From the NCBI GenBank assembly GCA_016713425.1, contig JADJPE010000005.1, positions 124,001 through 188,000 of the forward strand: a stretch of DNA of 64,000 nucleotides. The letters are read 5' to 3'. This document shows positions 35,949 to 45,264 of the stretch, piece after piece. The translations under genes and the position numbers were made by a program. Within the stretch, counting starts at the first letter, position 1. Each line of letters starts with the position of its first letter. The stretch comes from Deltaproteobacteria bacterium (GTDB taxonomy: Bacteria > Myxococcota > Kuafuiibacteriia > Kuafuiibacteriales > Kuafuiibacteriaceae). The notes under the pieces were generated by a model. The model searched no databases, had not been told where the DNA came from, and saw nothing but the letters and a program-made list of their open reading frames with translations.

Positions 35949-37307
35949 CTATTTCTTTCGGCGAACGAGCACGACGAGCCCAGCGACCATCAAGAAGAAT
36001 CCGAGACTGGCGCTTTGCGCGGGGGACGTAAGGCAGGTACACCCGCTGGCGTTCGAACCACCGTCGTCGTTCACCAGCAAGCGAATGGTCGTTCGACTGG
36101 TGGAGTTTCCGAAAGAATCCGCGCCATCTTGAAGCTCGCCGCTCAGCTGCAGCTCATACTCACCCGCAACGTCCGGAACGAAACGCGCCATCTTGTCTTC
36201 GGCGTACCGATACTCGAACGACTGGGACTCACCTACTGCGCCTCTTGCGTTGAGGATCTTGGCATCCGTGCTGCTCCCGGGGCGCCGAGTGATCGTCCAG
36301 TTGTAGCGAATGACGCGGTTCTCGAGGTTCGCGAAGAGGTGCAGCATGGGCTCATCGCCGAGCGACACATCGACCTCCGGGAGTGTCAACACCGTGAAGG
36401 TCAACGAAGGATCGAGACAATGGTCGACGTCTCGCGAGCTCACAGCATAGCAGAACCGATCATCACAGGCATCGCCACGACCATCGCGGTCAGCGTCGGC
36501 AAACGTCATGTCAGACGCCATCGCGCAGTTGTCGCGGATGTTCGCAACGCCGTCACCATCCGCGTCCGCATCACAGAGGTCGCCCATGCCGTCGCCATCG
36601 AGATCCGCCTGGTCGAAATTCTTGGCGACCACGCAGTTGTCGATGCTGTCGGGAACGCCATCTTCGTCGGTGTCCGCGTCACAAAGCGAGGATGATGGAT
36701 CGGCAGCGAGCGGACAGTCGTCGAGACCATCCGGAACGCCATCGTTGTCGTCATCACCATCGCACGCGTTGCCCAAGCCGTCGCTGTCGGTATCGTCGTG
36801 GTTTGGGTTGGCGACCAGCGGGCAATTGTCGTCGGCGTTCGGAAGGCCGTCGTTGTCCGCGTCGTCGTCACAGGCATCGCCTACGCCATCGCTGTCCGCG
36901 TCTTCCTGCAGCGCGTTCGCCGACGATGCGCAGATATCGCAAGCGTTCCCAACGCCGTCACCATCGCTGTCCGCTTGATCCGCGTTGGCGACGAACGGGC
37001 AGTTGTCAAAGTCATCCTCGAAGCCATCGTTGTCGAAGTCGTCGGAGAACTGATAAGTATCGCCGATATCGGTGCGGTTGATGAGAATGCTGGCGCCTCC
37101 GCCCGAGCATACGCCATCCACGCAGGTTGCGCCCGCGCCCCCCGTCTGGTTCGGGACCCCGCACAAACCGTCCGCGCATTCGCCGCTGTTGTCACCGACT
37201 TGCGCGACCGCCGGAACGGAGGTCGCGAGAAGAAAAGAAAATGTCGCTATGGAAAATGTGAGTGCTGAAAGGAGTGTCGTTTTGGATTGAATTGGCCTGT
37301 GGAGCAT
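35949..37307 (-). CDS. Secreted thrombospondin type-3 repeat protein with MYXO-CTERM tail (copy A)
   Basis: 452 residues, ATG at 37307. Signal peptide ~1-36 (VPAVAQ). A Cys/Gly-rich segment is followed by seven or eight thrombospondin type-3 repeats (~85-300): D.DNDG, NCP.VAN, DSDGDGVGNACD, the DxDxDG calcium loop with paired Cys. An Ig-like domain (~310-415) contains IRYNWTITRRPGSS and GEYELQLSGEL. The end is GCTC, hydrophobic helix (FFLMVAGLVVLV), RRKK, a good MYXO-CTERM signal for cell-surface display. Resembles myxobacterial cell-cell cohesion-type proteins (inference). Own terminator downstream. Confidence 0.88.
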   Translation of the reverse strand: MLHRPIQSKTTLLSALTFSIATFSFLLATSVPAVAQVGDNSGECADGLCGVPNQTGGAGATCVDGVCSGGGASILINRTDIGDTYQFSDDFDNDGFEDDFDNCPFVANADQADSDGDGVGNACDICASSANALQEDADSDGVGDACDDDADNDGLPNADDNCPLVANPNHDDTDSDGLGNACDGDDDNDGVPDGLDDCPLAADPSSSLCDADTDEDGVPDSIDNCVVAKNFDQADLDGDGMGDLCDADADGDGVANIRDNCAMASDMTFADADRDGRGDACDDRFCYAVSSRDVDHCLDPSLTFTVLTLPEVDVSLGDEPMLHLFANLENRVIRYNWTITRRPGSSTDAKILNARGAVGESQSFEYRYAEDKMARFVPDVAGEYELQLSGELQDGADSFGNSTSRTTIRLLVNDDGGSNASGCTCLTSPAQSASLGFFLMVAGLVVLVRRKK

Positions 37308-37468
37308 GCTGAGCCCAAGAGCCAGCGGCGTGCCAGTGATGGAGGTCTCAGCAAACGCATCATTGGCTCACGAGCCTGGAGGCGCTGACCCCCAAGGGGG
37401 CGAGCGACCGGGGCGTCTCGTGCCCCCAAAACGATCTCGACTGGGGGGGCCCGGCCCCCGGTGTCCCG

Positions 37469-37512
37469 CCCAGAAAAAGGAAAGAGGCGGTCGACCCGAA
37501 GGTCACCGCCTC
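37469..37512 (-). terminator. Rho-independent terminator with UUCG-type tetraloop
   Basis: On the minus strand a 12-bp GC-rich stem with a single bulge (GAGGCGGT base, GACC top) closes on a TTCG loop and is followed by TTTCCTTTTT. It lies ~80 bp past the stop at 37593 and separates the two thrombospondin-repeat genes. Confidence 0.8.
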
Positions 37513-37592
37513 TCTCCCCTTCCCCCTCGTCTGGCCAGATTCGCTCAACCGAAGCCGAGCCCGAGGTGGGAATGCTCCACAGACTCTTGAGA

Positions 37593-38906
37593 CTAGTCGC
37601 GTCGTCGGCGTCGAAGCAAGCCCGCCGCACCCACGAGGCCGAGCAGCCAGGCCAAGCTCAGCGTGGCGGCCGGTGAAGTCGCGCTGCAGCCGCTGGTGTC
37701 GCCGCTATCCTCGGCCGTGAGGGACAGCGTCGTCTGGCTGGTGCGAATCTCCGGGAACTGGTCGTCGGGGAAGATGAGCTCCGCCGAAAGCTGAAGCGTA
37801 TAGTCACCGGGGACGTCGGGCTTGAACTTGGCCACCTGGTCGCGCAGGTAGCGATACTCATAGGCATTCGAGTAGGTCACGGACCCGCGGGGGTTCTCGA
37901 CCTTCGCCTCGCTGCCGGAAGGACGCTGAACGACGGTCCACACGTAGCGAATCGCCGCGTTCTCTCGGTTGGCCGTGATCGGAAGACGCGTCTCGGTCTC
38001 GACGTTCATCTTGACCTCCGGGTACGAGAGGACGGTGAAGGTCGCGTTCGGATCGAGGCAGTGATTGCTGCTGCCGTTGCCCACGACAAAACAGAACCGG
38101 TCGTCGCAAGCATCGCCCACGCCGTCGCGATCACCGTCGAGCAGCGAGCTGTTGGCTACGCCCGGGCAATTGTCCTGGAGGTCCCCAATGCCGTCGCCGT
38201 CGCTGTCGCTGTCACAGGGGTCGCCCACACCGTCGCCATCCAGGTCGGCTTGGTCGAAGTTCTTCGCCACCATGCAGTTGTCGATGCTGTCGGGCACGCC
38301 ATCCTCATCCGTATCTGAATCGCAGACCGAAGCGTTCGGCTCGGCCGAGAGCGGACAGTCGTCGGCGCCGTCGACGATGCCGTCGTTGTCATCGTCGTCG
38401 TCACAGGCATTGCCTATGCGATCGCCATCGGTATCGAGCTGGTTCGGATTGGCGACGAGCGGGCAGAGGTCGTCCTCATTGGGGAAGCCGTCGTTGTCTT
38501 GGTCCGCATCGCAGGCATCACCGACACCGTCGCGGTCCGCGTCTTCCTGCCCTTCGTTCGCCGCACGTGCGCAGATGTCACACGCATCGCCCACGCCATC
38601 ACCGTCGGCATCGAGCTGGTCGGCGTTCGCCGTGAAGGGGCAGTTGTCGTAGTCGTCTTCGAAACCGTCGTTGTCGTAGTCGTCCGAGAACTGATACGTG
38701 TCGCCGATGTCAGAATTGTTGATCAGGATCGAGCCGCCGCCGCAGCCGCAGCCGCCGCCGCCGCCGGTCTGATTGGGGGTGCCACAGAGGCCACCGGAAC
38801 ACTCACCGCCGTTATCGCCCGAGTTCTGGGCCCAGGCCATGTTGGGAGCGGCAAACATCAAACAGCCGAGGATTGGGAGGGATAGGATTTTGTTTTTCTG
38901 GCGCAT
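37593..38906 (-). CDS. Secreted thrombospondin type-3 repeat protein with MYXO-CTERM tail (copy B)
   Basis: 437 residues. The ATG at 38906 has CGGGAG just upstream; the open frame to 39152 is low-complexity. Signal peptide 1-26 (NMAWA). Same architecture and many identical positions as the downstream copy: GECSGGLCGTPNQTGG, SILINNSDIGDTYQFSDD, eight type-3 repeats, PDSIDNCMVAKNFDQADLD, then an Ig-like domain (IRYVWTVVQRPSG). The tail is GCS, hydrophobic helix, RRRRRD. First gene of the minus block, divergent from the Glt/Nfs-like operon. Tandem duplication with separate terminators suggests independent expression levels. Confidence 0.88.
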   Translation of the reverse strand: MRQKNKILSLPILGCLMFAAPNMAWAQNSGDNGGECSGGLCGTPNQTGGGGGCGCGGGSILINNSDIGDTYQFSDDYDNDGFEDDYDNCPFTANADQLDADGDGVGDACDICARAANEGQEDADRDGVGDACDADQDNDGFPNEDDLCPLVANPNQLDTDGDRIGNACDDDDDNDGIVDGADDCPLSAEPNASVCDSDTDEDGVPDSIDNCMVAKNFDQADLDGDGVGDPCDSDSDGDGIGDLQDNCPGVANSSLLDGDRDGVGDACDDRFCFVVGNGSSNHCLDPNATFTVLSYPEVKMNVETETRLPITANRENAAIRYVWTVVQRPSGSEAKVENPRGSVTYSNAYEYRYLRDQVAKFKPDVPGDYTLQLSAELIFPDDQFPEIRTSQTTLSLTAEDSGDTSGCSATSPAATLSLAWLLGLVGAAGLLRRRRRD

Positions 38907-39216
38907 GTCTCCCGTTATAGCGAGGATCGTGCCAGCACAGAAGGCACCGACGGGCCAGGGCGGCCCCCGCCGCCGCCTGGGGGCGCTAGGCAACGATGGC
39001 CGGTGCCATGGGGCGTGGGAGCCCCTCCTGACCCGCGCGTGGCCAGGCGGAAGACGCCTGCATCCGCCTCGCACCCACCTGAGGCGCCATCGTGCGAGAC
39101 TCGAGCCTATGAGGGAAGAGTTGGGCACCCGAGCCCAATTTGACATCGCCACCGAACCCCGCTACCGATCCGGTCTCGGGATGCGGCGACACAACGAACC
39201 AACACGTAGGATGAGG
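38907..39216. other. Divergent regulatory interval between surface-protein block and machinery operon
   Basis: 310 bp with no credible gene. It contains a plus-strand promoter candidate at 39140-39168 and a GC-rich segment (~38960-38990) with several short inverted repeats. It must hold the promoters of both divergent units. Confidence 0.6.
39140..39168 (+). promoter_or_regulatory. Sigma70-like promoter for the Glt/Nfs-like operon
   Basis: Perfect -35 TTGACA (39140-39145), a 17-bp spacer, then TACCGA (39163-39168; followed by T) as a moderate -10. The leader to the ATG at 39217 would be about 40 nt. Confidence 0.45.
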
Positions 39217-39627
39217 ATGGGGCGTTTCTTCACGGGAAGGCTCGCCCTGTTAGCCGTCTTGGGCTGCTTCGTGCTCGCGTCGGGCCCCGAGTGGATCGCT
39301 GGAATGGAGCCGCACGCCCAAGCCAAACCCAAGCGGCGCGCAAAGAGCCGCAGCCGGCGCAGCACGCCCCCACCGGCCGCGCCCGCACGACCACCCGCGC
39401 GTGAGGCACCGCGGGAAGAGGCCTCCGGGGGCGGCTCGGACCTCGTTCCGCAGACGAGCTTCCGTGGACCAACGCGCATCGACTTCGATGACCGGCTCAT
39501 CCAGGGGCAAACGAACAAGAGCGGCGCCGTGTATTTGTTCGATCGGAAGGAGACCGGGATCAGCAGTATGGTACGACGTCGCAAGTCATTCCGTCAGCTC
39601 ACCATCGCGACCATCTACGACCGGTAG
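39217..39627 (+). CDS. Small secreted basic protein, GltF/NfsF-like by position
   Basis: 136 residues; ATG at 39217 (AGGA 5 nt upstream) preferred over 39211. An N-terminal hydrophobic segment (LALLAVLGCFVLASG) acts as signal peptide or anchor. A Lys/Arg/Ser then Pro/Ala-rich region (~35-70) could cross peptidoglycan. The C-terminus is DFDDRLIQGQTNKSGAVYLF followed by an Arg-rich helix. In Myxococcus gltF/nfsF encodes a small periplasmic protein next to gltG/nfsG, as here, so the assignment rests on size and order, not demonstrated homology. First gene of the operon. Confidence 0.65.
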   Translation: MGRFFTGRLALLAVLGCFVLASGPEWIAGMEPHAQAKPKRRAKSRSRRSTPPPAAPARPPAREAPREEASGGGSDLVPQTSFRGPTRIDFDDRLIQGQTNKSGAVYLFDRKETGISSMVRRRKSFRQLTIATIYDR

Positions 39628-39637
39628 TTGCTCATCC

Positions 39638-42121
39638 ATGACACCTTCTGCGTCGGTCCTTCAGGTCTTTGTCTTCCGAGGCGAAGCATACGTTGGGAGT
39701 GAGGTCTTCACAGAGCCGGAGATCGTCATCGGCAACAGCGACTCGGTGACGCTCTACGTCGATGATCAAAGCATTGGGCCCGAGCATGCGGTGCTCTCGC
39801 ATAAGAATGGGCAGGCTACGCTGCTCGACCTGGGTCATCCGGGCGGCACCCGCGTCAACCGGAGCCCAGTCCAGCAGTCCTTCGTCACGGCCCGAGACGA
39901 GATTCAGATCGGGAGCCACACGCTCAAGATCAAGTTCATGGGCGGCGCTTCCAGACGCCCATCCCGGGACTTTGCAGCCGCGGGGTCTCCGGGCGGTCGA
40001 AGCGCAGGCTCCGGCCCCGAGCCGACCATCCAGGGATCCTTGACGGGCCCAGCGCAGTTGGCACGCGCGCCGGAGGTCGAGCCTCGAACCGAGGTGATGA
40101 ACGTCCGCCACCAAGCCTTGTTCCAGAATGCGGACGTCGAGCCACCGCGACGCCCCCCGCCCGCAACCTCGCCGCGCGGCGTGCCTGCCAGCAGCCGAAG
40201 AAATGGCGGCGGAGGCTCGGATTACATCTCGGGGCACGAACTGATCGACGACGGCGCGATTCCGGCCGGTTTCTACCAGGCGCCCGATCACATCAGCAAT
40301 GACATCGCGGAGGGGCCAGACGCCATCGACGCCGCGCTCGACTCGGCCTTCGATCTCGGTGCGCCGCAAGCGCCTCGCCGAACACGCGGAACGCCTGCGC
40401 TGGGTAGCCCGCGGACCGTCAAGCCCAGCCCAAGCGCATCATCCACGGCCACCGCCACCGCTTCTCCGGCGACGGCGGGCATGCTGCAGCTGGGATCGGC
40501 GCCTGCGCGCCCACAGCCAGGGTTCCCGAACCCGGCCGCGGGACTGGGCGACGACCTCGGCCAGCGGCAGCGGGTGGGCGCCCACGGCGGACACGTGGAC
40601 GAAGAAGGAGAGGACGAAGACGCCGACGACGATGCGCGTCCGCCGTTCGCGCTTCTCGAGGCGCTCGTGAGCCCCGTTCGATCATCCGCGGGCGAAGATC
40701 CAAGCAAACCGATGGCCTTGGAGATCATCGGCTTCGCCGGAAACGACGTGCAATCGGCGGCGATGCTCAAGGCCCGAGGCGACACCTATACGATCGGCGA
40801 CCAAGGCGCGGGCGCCCAAAGCAGCGGCGGAAGCGGAAGCGGTCAGACAGCGGGCGGCTCGGGAGGATCCGGCGGGTCCGCGCACAAGGGCTTGCGACTC
40901 GCATCCATCATCGAACCGGGCCGCGCACAGATCCAGTTCCCCGCCTCTGCGCGCGGCACGCTGGAACGCGACCGACAGCGCACCAACCTCGATCACTTGA
41001 AGGTTCCGGGTAATGCGGTCGCCAAGGCCGGTGCCCTCTTCCAGACCGTCCTCGAAGCGGGAACTTCGGCGACGATCGATCTCGGGGGCTACGGCTTCGT
41101 CGTACGCTTCGTCCGCCCACCCAGGGCCCCGATCGAGGGTCCCGCGGCGGGCGCTAAGCACCGCAAACTCGTCGACCCGTTCACCCGAAACGCCTTCCTT
41201 GCATCGATCGGCTTTCATGCGCTCTTCTTCCTTATCCTCGGGCTCTCGTCGAGTGGCGTGACCTACACCGACGCCGCGCGCGAAGAGTGGGCGGAGGCGC
41301 AGCAGGAAGTTCGAGATGTCGAGATCGAACCCGAGCCTCCCCCTGAAGTCGTCCCCGAGCCGGAACCCGAACCCGAGCCGGAGCCGGAAGTTGAGCCGGA
41401 GCCCGAGCCCGAGCCGGAGCGACAGCGCCCCGAGCCCCGCAAACCGCCCAAGCGCAGCAAGGCACGGCAGCAGCGAGGCCCCGCCAAAGGCTACTCCCAA
41501 GAGGAGGTGCGCGGCGCGGGCGTGCTCGGCGCAATGGGCAAGCTCAATCTGAAGGCCCCGGGCAAGGCCAGCATCATGCAGAAAGTATCGAACATCGACG
41601 CCGTGCGAGCACCCGGTGGGTCGAACTTCCGCGTGGGCGCTTTGGTGGGCAAGATGCCGTCCTCCGAGGTCAGTCTGGGCGCCGGTGGTGGCGGCGGACC
41701 GCTTACGCGTGGGGCCGCTTCGCTCATCAAAGGCGGAAAAGGCTTCGCACAGATCGGCAAGCGCAACGGCGCGCAAGTGCGAGGCCGCGTAACGCGCGCC
41801 TCGGCAACCAGCCTGAAAGCGCAGGGTAGCATTTCTCGGGAGGAAGTCGCACGTGTCATCAACCAGCACCTGCGCGAAGTGCAGTCCTGCTACGAAAAGA
41901 CCTTGATCAGCGATCCAGGCCTCTCAGGGAAGCTCGTGCTCGAGTGGACGATTCAGGAAAACGGGTCTGTGGGCCGTGTGAAGCAAAAAACGTCGACGCT
42001 CCGGAACCCCGGGGTGGCGAGCTGCATCATGAGCGCCCTCAAACGATGGGAGTTCCCGCGGCCGCGCGGCGGCGTCGTCATTGTGTCTTACCCCTTCATC
42101 TTCAGCTCAGTCGGATTCTAA
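39638..42121 (+). CDS. FHA-domain membrane protein with TonB-like AgmX/PglI C-terminal domain (GltG/NfsG-like)
   Basis: 827 residues; ATG at 39638, 10 bp after the previous stop. N-terminal FHA domain (~9-105) with the phosphothreonine-binding pattern VIGNSDS, EHAVLSHKNG, GGTRVN. A long Ala/Pro/Gly-rich cytoplasmic linker follows. The TM helix is at ~520-545 (FLASIGFHALFFLILGL). Beyond it is a periplasm-spanning Glu-Pro run (~563-604), then the AgmX/PglI C-terminal domain (~737-827): SCYEKTLISDPGLSGKLVLEW, CIMSALKRWEFPRP, YPFIFSS. This combination is specific to the GltG/NfsG class that couples an inner-membrane motor to the outer envelope in myxobacteria. FHA implies control by Ser/Thr kinases. 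Confidence 0.88.
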   Translation: MTPSASVLQVFVFRGEAYVGSEVFTEPEIVIGNSDSVTLYVDDQSIGPEHAVLSHKNGQATLLDLGHPGGTRVNRSPVQQSFVTARDEIQIGSHTLKIKFMGGASRRPSRDFAAAGSPGGRSAGSGPEPTIQGSLTGPAQLARAPEVEPRTEVMNVRHQALFQNADVEPPRRPPPATSPRGVPASSRRNGGGGSDYISGHELIDDGAIPAGFYQAPDHISNDIAEGPDAIDAALDSAFDLGAPQAPRRTRGTPALGSPRTVKPSPSASSTATATASPATAGMLQLGSAPARPQPGFPNPAAGLGDDLGQRQRVGAHGGHVDEEGEDEDADDDARPPFALLEALVSPVRSSAGEDPSKPMALEIIGFAGNDVQSAAMLKARGDTYTIGDQGAGAQSSGGSGSGQTAGGSGGSGGSAHKGLRLASIIEPGRAQIQFPASARGTLERDRQRTNLDHLKVPGNAVAKAGALFQTVLEAGTSATIDLGGYGFVVRFVRPPRAPIEGPAAGAKHRKLVDPFTRNAFLASIGFHALFFLILGLSSSGVTYTDAAREEWAEAQQEVRDVEIEPEPPPEVVPEPEPEPEPEPEVEPEPEPEPERQRPEPRKPPKRSKARQQRGPAKGYSQEEVRGAGVLGAMGKLNLKAPGKASIMQKVSNIDAVRAPGGSNFRVGALVGKMPSSEVSLGAGGGGGPLTRGAASLIKGGKGFAQIGKRNGAQVRGRVTRASATSLKAQGSISREEVARVINQHLREVQSCYEKTLISDPGLSGKLVLEWTIQENGSVGRVKQKTSTLRNPGVASCIMSALKRWEFPRPRGGVVIVSYPFIFSSVGF

Positions 42122-42137
42122 AGTAGCCTCCCCCCTC

Positions 42138-42815
42138 GTGAAGAGCTTGAAAGTGCTCGCCCTGATCGGCGGCCCGATAATCGCGGCGCTGGTTTCGTCG
42201 TCAGCGGCGCTGGCATCAGACGGGAGCGACGTACGCGTCGCGATCCAAGAACGGCGCTACAACATGGCCCACGAGTTCTCGTTCTCGTTTGGTTCGATGC
42301 CCCTCGATCCATTCCAGAAGGGATGGACCGGCGGCTTCTCGTATACGCTGCACTTGTCGGACTACGTCGCGTGGGAGATGTTGAACGCGAAGGTCGCGTT
42401 ACTCTCATCGACCGACCTACGCGACGAGCTGATCGACACGTTTGCCGTCTCCGAAGACGACTTTGCGGCACCAAAGTTCATGGTGACGACGGGTGTCGAG
42501 TTCTCGCCGATCTACGGGAAGATGGCGTTCCTCAACGACACGAGCATCCATCAAGCAGCTTTCGTGGGTGCGCATGCTGGGCTCGTGTTTGGGGATCGCT
42601 ATTCGATATCAGAAACACTGAAGGACTTTCGCCCCGCCGCCGGCATTGGCGTCGGATACCGCATCATGTTCAGCAAACTCACTTCTTTGCGGATCGACTT
42701 CCGAGACTTCCTCGCATTTAGACGTGCCATTCGCTCGAACGAGTCGGTGCAGATCGAGAACATCTTGCTCATCACCGGCGCGATCTCCTTCAACCTCTGG
42801 AGAGATGACGCATGA
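42138..42815 (+). CDS. Outer-membrane beta-barrel-like protein (Glt/Nfs type, copy 1)
   Basis: 225 residues from a GTG at 42138. Signal peptide ~1-28 (AALASDG). The mature part has alternating aromatic/amphipathic strands consistent with a small barrel: YNMAHEFSFSFGSMPLDPFQKG, FSYTLHLSDYVAWEM, FMVTTGVEFSPIYGKMAF, AAGIGVGYRIMF, SLRIDFRDF, and a closing strand ILLITGAISFNLW. The motif HEFSFS..PLD.F..G followed by YTLHLSD..AWE is shared with the next product. Such outer-membrane proteins (GltA/B/H, NfsA/B/H) accompany GltG/NfsG. Overlaps the next gene by ATGA. Confidence 0.78.
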   Translation: MKSLKVLALIGGPIIAALVSSSAALASDGSDVRVAIQERRYNMAHEFSFSFGSMPLDPFQKGWTGGFSYTLHLSDYVAWEMLNAKVALLSSTDLRDELIDTFAVSEDDFAAPKFMVTTGVEFSPIYGKMAFLNDTSIHQAAFVGAHAGLVFGDRYSISETLKDFRPAAGIGVGYRIMFSKLTSLRIDFRDFLAFRRAIRSNESVQIENILLITGAISFNLWRDDA

Positions 42816-43636
42816 CGACCCCAACTAGAAACACAGCCAAGGCAGAGGGTCACCGAGCGCTCGTCTCTCGACGTCTCACCGCTCAAAGCGCGGTGAGTAT
42901 CGCGGTTGGGATGGTGGTGGCGGTAAGCACGGGTCGTCCGGCACTCGCCGATGACGCCGACGAGCTCAAGAGTGGGCGCGTGATCGCGGTGCAAGAACGC
43001 CCCTATCGCATGGTGCACGAGTTCAGCGTCGCCGCGGGGACGCTGCCGCTCGATGCCCTCTACACCGGCTACACCTTGGGCGGCTCGTACACGCTCCACC
43101 TCAGCGATCTGTGGGCGTGGGAGGCGATATCCTTTCACTACTCAGCCAACGCGAAGACCGGCCTCGAGGATGATCTCGCGAGTAAGTATTCGGTCGCGCC
43201 GACCAGCAATCCCGAAATCGAGTATCTCGTCGGCTCGAACCTCGTCATCACCCCGCTCATCGGAAAACTGACGCTCCTCAACGAGAACATCATTCATGCA
43301 GCTGCTTTTCTGAGCGTGGGTGGAGGTCTTACCCATTTCTCGGACGGGTTCCGCCCGCAGGCCAGCATTGGGCCAGGCATTCGGCTCTTCCTTGGTCAGG
43401 TCGTCTCGACGCGGCTCGACATCCGCGCCTCCGTCGTGCCCGACATCCCTTCGGGGATCGATGTCATCCTCCACATCACGCTCGGTGTCTCGTTCAACTT
43501 CGGTAGCGTGCGCGCCACGGAGGGCGCCAGCGAAGAGGTCGTCGATAGCACGACCGGGTTCGAAGATCTCGACGAGCTCTATCCGCTCAGCAACCCGGCG
43601 CTCGGCCGAAACGCCAAGCCCTCGGAGACGCCATGA
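42812..43636 (+). CDS. Outer-membrane beta-barrel-like protein (Glt/Nfs type, copy 2)
   Basis: 274 residues, ATG overlapping the previous stop by 4 nt. Signal peptide ~1-46 (GRPALADD). Shares with copy 1 the order YRMVHEFSVAAGTLPLDALYTG, YTLHLSDLWAWE, LVITPLIGKLTLLNENIIHAAAFLSVG, FRPQASIGPGIRLFLG, then a C-terminal strand LHITLGVSFNFG. After the barrel comes an acidic tail (~40 residues, EDLDELYPLSNPA). Copies 1 and 2 probably arose by duplication and may form a heteromeric outer-membrane platform. Confidence 0.8.
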   Translation: MTTPTRNTAKAEGHRALVSRRLTAQSAVSIAVGMVVAVSTGRPALADDADELKSGRVIAVQERPYRMVHEFSVAAGTLPLDALYTGYTLGGSYTLHLSDLWAWEAISFHYSANAKTGLEDDLASKYSVAPTSNPEIEYLVGSNLVITPLIGKLTLLNENIIHAAAFLSVGGGLTHFSDGFRPQASIGPGIRLFLGQVVSTRLDIRASVVPDIPSGIDVILHITLGVSFNFGSVRATEGASEEVVDSTTGFEDLDELYPLSNPALGRNAKPSETP

Positions 43637-45264
43637 ACCGCACGACCATCGCTCTATCGACCGCGCTCGCGCTGACGATGTGGACATCGACCTCCACGCG
43701 CCTCGCGCACGCCCAAGACCGCACTGCGCGCCAAGACGCCGCCCCACCCGCCGAGGATAAGAGCGGGAAGGATGGAGCCGGAGAGAGCCCTTCGGCGCTG
43801 AAGGCCATCACCGAAGGAAGTGCAAAGACCGAAGCCGCCGCCGAGACCGATGCGTCGTCCGCGAGCGGTCACCCTCGACGACGCGCCGCACCGCCCGAGA
43901 CGTTTCAAGAAGCGCTCGAAAACTACTACGCAGATGACTTCGTCGGTGCATCGGCCAAGATGTATGACTATCTGACCACCAACGAACAGACCGTCGAAAA
44001 CTACGAGTGGGCAGAATACTTCCTTGGCATGTCGCTCTTGCGCCTCGATTTCCGGCAGGCCGCGTCGGAGTACTTGTTCAATGTCGCGAAGGATCGAACG
44101 AAGCCCGAAATCCTTCCTGAGGCGCTACAAGCGCTCGAGGAGATCATGCAGGGCCCGTACGACGAGTCGCTGCTCGACGGGCAACTGCTGACGGACAGCG
44201 AGTTTGGATACCTGCCTCCGTACGTCGCCGATTTCGTCGCCTACCACCAAGGCCTCGCCGACCTGCGCGACGGTCACGTCGCGTGGGCAGAGCGAATCTT
44301 TCGCCGCATTTCGGACGAAAGCCCGTATCACCCGCAGGCGCTCTACGCGATCGGCGTGCAGCGACTGCGTCGAAACAGCATGACCGACGCCGTGAAGCAT
44401 TTTCGTCAGGTCCTCGAGGATCCGCAGGCAAAGCGCGACCTCAGAAACCTCGCCCGCCTCGCACTGGCGCGCGTTCTCTATGAGAACGAGCGCTACCGGT
44501 CGGCGCTCAAGATTTACGACACGGTCGAAGTTCCGGAGCTCTCGACCGCCGAAGCTTCGCTCTTCTTGGAGAAGGCGTGGACCAGCTACTGGCTGCGCGA
44601 CTATCGAAAGACGATGGGCATCCTTTACGCCCTTGAAGCGCCGAGCTATCGCGAGTACTTCGCGCCCGAGAAGTACATGCTTCGCGCGCTCGTCTACAAG
44701 AACCTGTGCCACTACATTCCCGCCAAGCGAGAGATAAGGCGGTTCCGATTTCGCTTCGGTGAGACGCTCGACAACATCCGAGATCGCATCGACTTGCGGC
44801 AAGACGACCGGCTGCGCATCGCTGCCCTTTCACGAGGGAAGCTCGAGCGCATCCGTGACTTTGGGCGGAAGCTCGCCGATGAAGCCGATCGCATCGCAAC
44901 CATCGGCGGCGAGTGGACCGAGGTTGGGCTCGACGACAAGCTCCGCGAGATCTATCGCTTGAAGACCGAGAGGACCGACCTGACGCTGTCGGCGGAGCTA
45001 CGCAAAGAGACGCGCCGAATCGCCGAGGAGCTGGTGGAGTTCGAGGAGCAAATGTATCTGCTCGACTATGAGATCGGCCTCGAGATTTATCGGCGGCTGA
45101 AGAAGGAAGACGCGCGACGCCCCACGAAGGAAGACGACCTCGATATTCCGGCAACGGGCGACACGTCCTACTACGAGTTCGCCGATGAGTTCTGGAACGA
45201 CGAGCTTCCCGACTACGACTTCTTCGTAGAGAACCGATGCTTCGATGAAGGAGCCATGGACTGA
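43633..45264 (+). CDS. Periplasmic TPR protein (GltC/NfsC-like)
   Basis: 543 residues, ATG overlapping the previous stop by 4 nt. Signal peptide 1-27 (TRLAHAQ). A low-complexity acidic/Ala linker reaches ~90, then TPR repeats (~92-380): FQEALENYYADDFVGASAKM, AEYFLGMSLLRLDFRQAASEYL, PQALYAIGVQRLRRNSMTDAVKHF. A helical coiled region (~385-500) follows. The C-terminus ends YEFADEFWNDELPDYDFFVENRCF, a compact acidic tail I associate with GltC-type proteins. GltC/NfsC is a periplasmic partner of the GltA/B or NfsA/B outer-membrane proteins. Next gene overlaps by TGATG. Confidence 0.8.
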   Translation: MNRTTIALSTALALTMWTSTSTRLAHAQDRTARQDAAPPAEDKSGKDGAGESPSALKAITEGSAKTEAAAETDASSASGHPRRRAAPPETFQEALENYYADDFVGASAKMYDYLTTNEQTVENYEWAEYFLGMSLLRLDFRQAASEYLFNVAKDRTKPEILPEALQALEEIMQGPYDESLLDGQLLTDSEFGYLPPYVADFVAYHQGLADLRDGHVAWAERIFRRISDESPYHPQALYAIGVQRLRRNSMTDAVKHFRQVLEDPQAKRDLRNLARLALARVLYENERYRSALKIYDTVEVPELSTAEASLFLEKAWTSYWLRDYRKTMGILYALEAPSYREYFAPEKYMLRALVYKNLCHYIPAKREIRRFRFRFGETLDNIRDRIDLRQDDRLRIAALSRGKLERIRDFGRKLADEADRIATIGGEWTEVGLDDKLREIYRLKTERTDLTLSAELRKETRRIAEELVEFEEQMYLLDYEIGLEIYRRLKKEDARRPTKEDDLDIPATGDTSYYEFADEFWNDELPDYDFFVENRCFDEGAMD

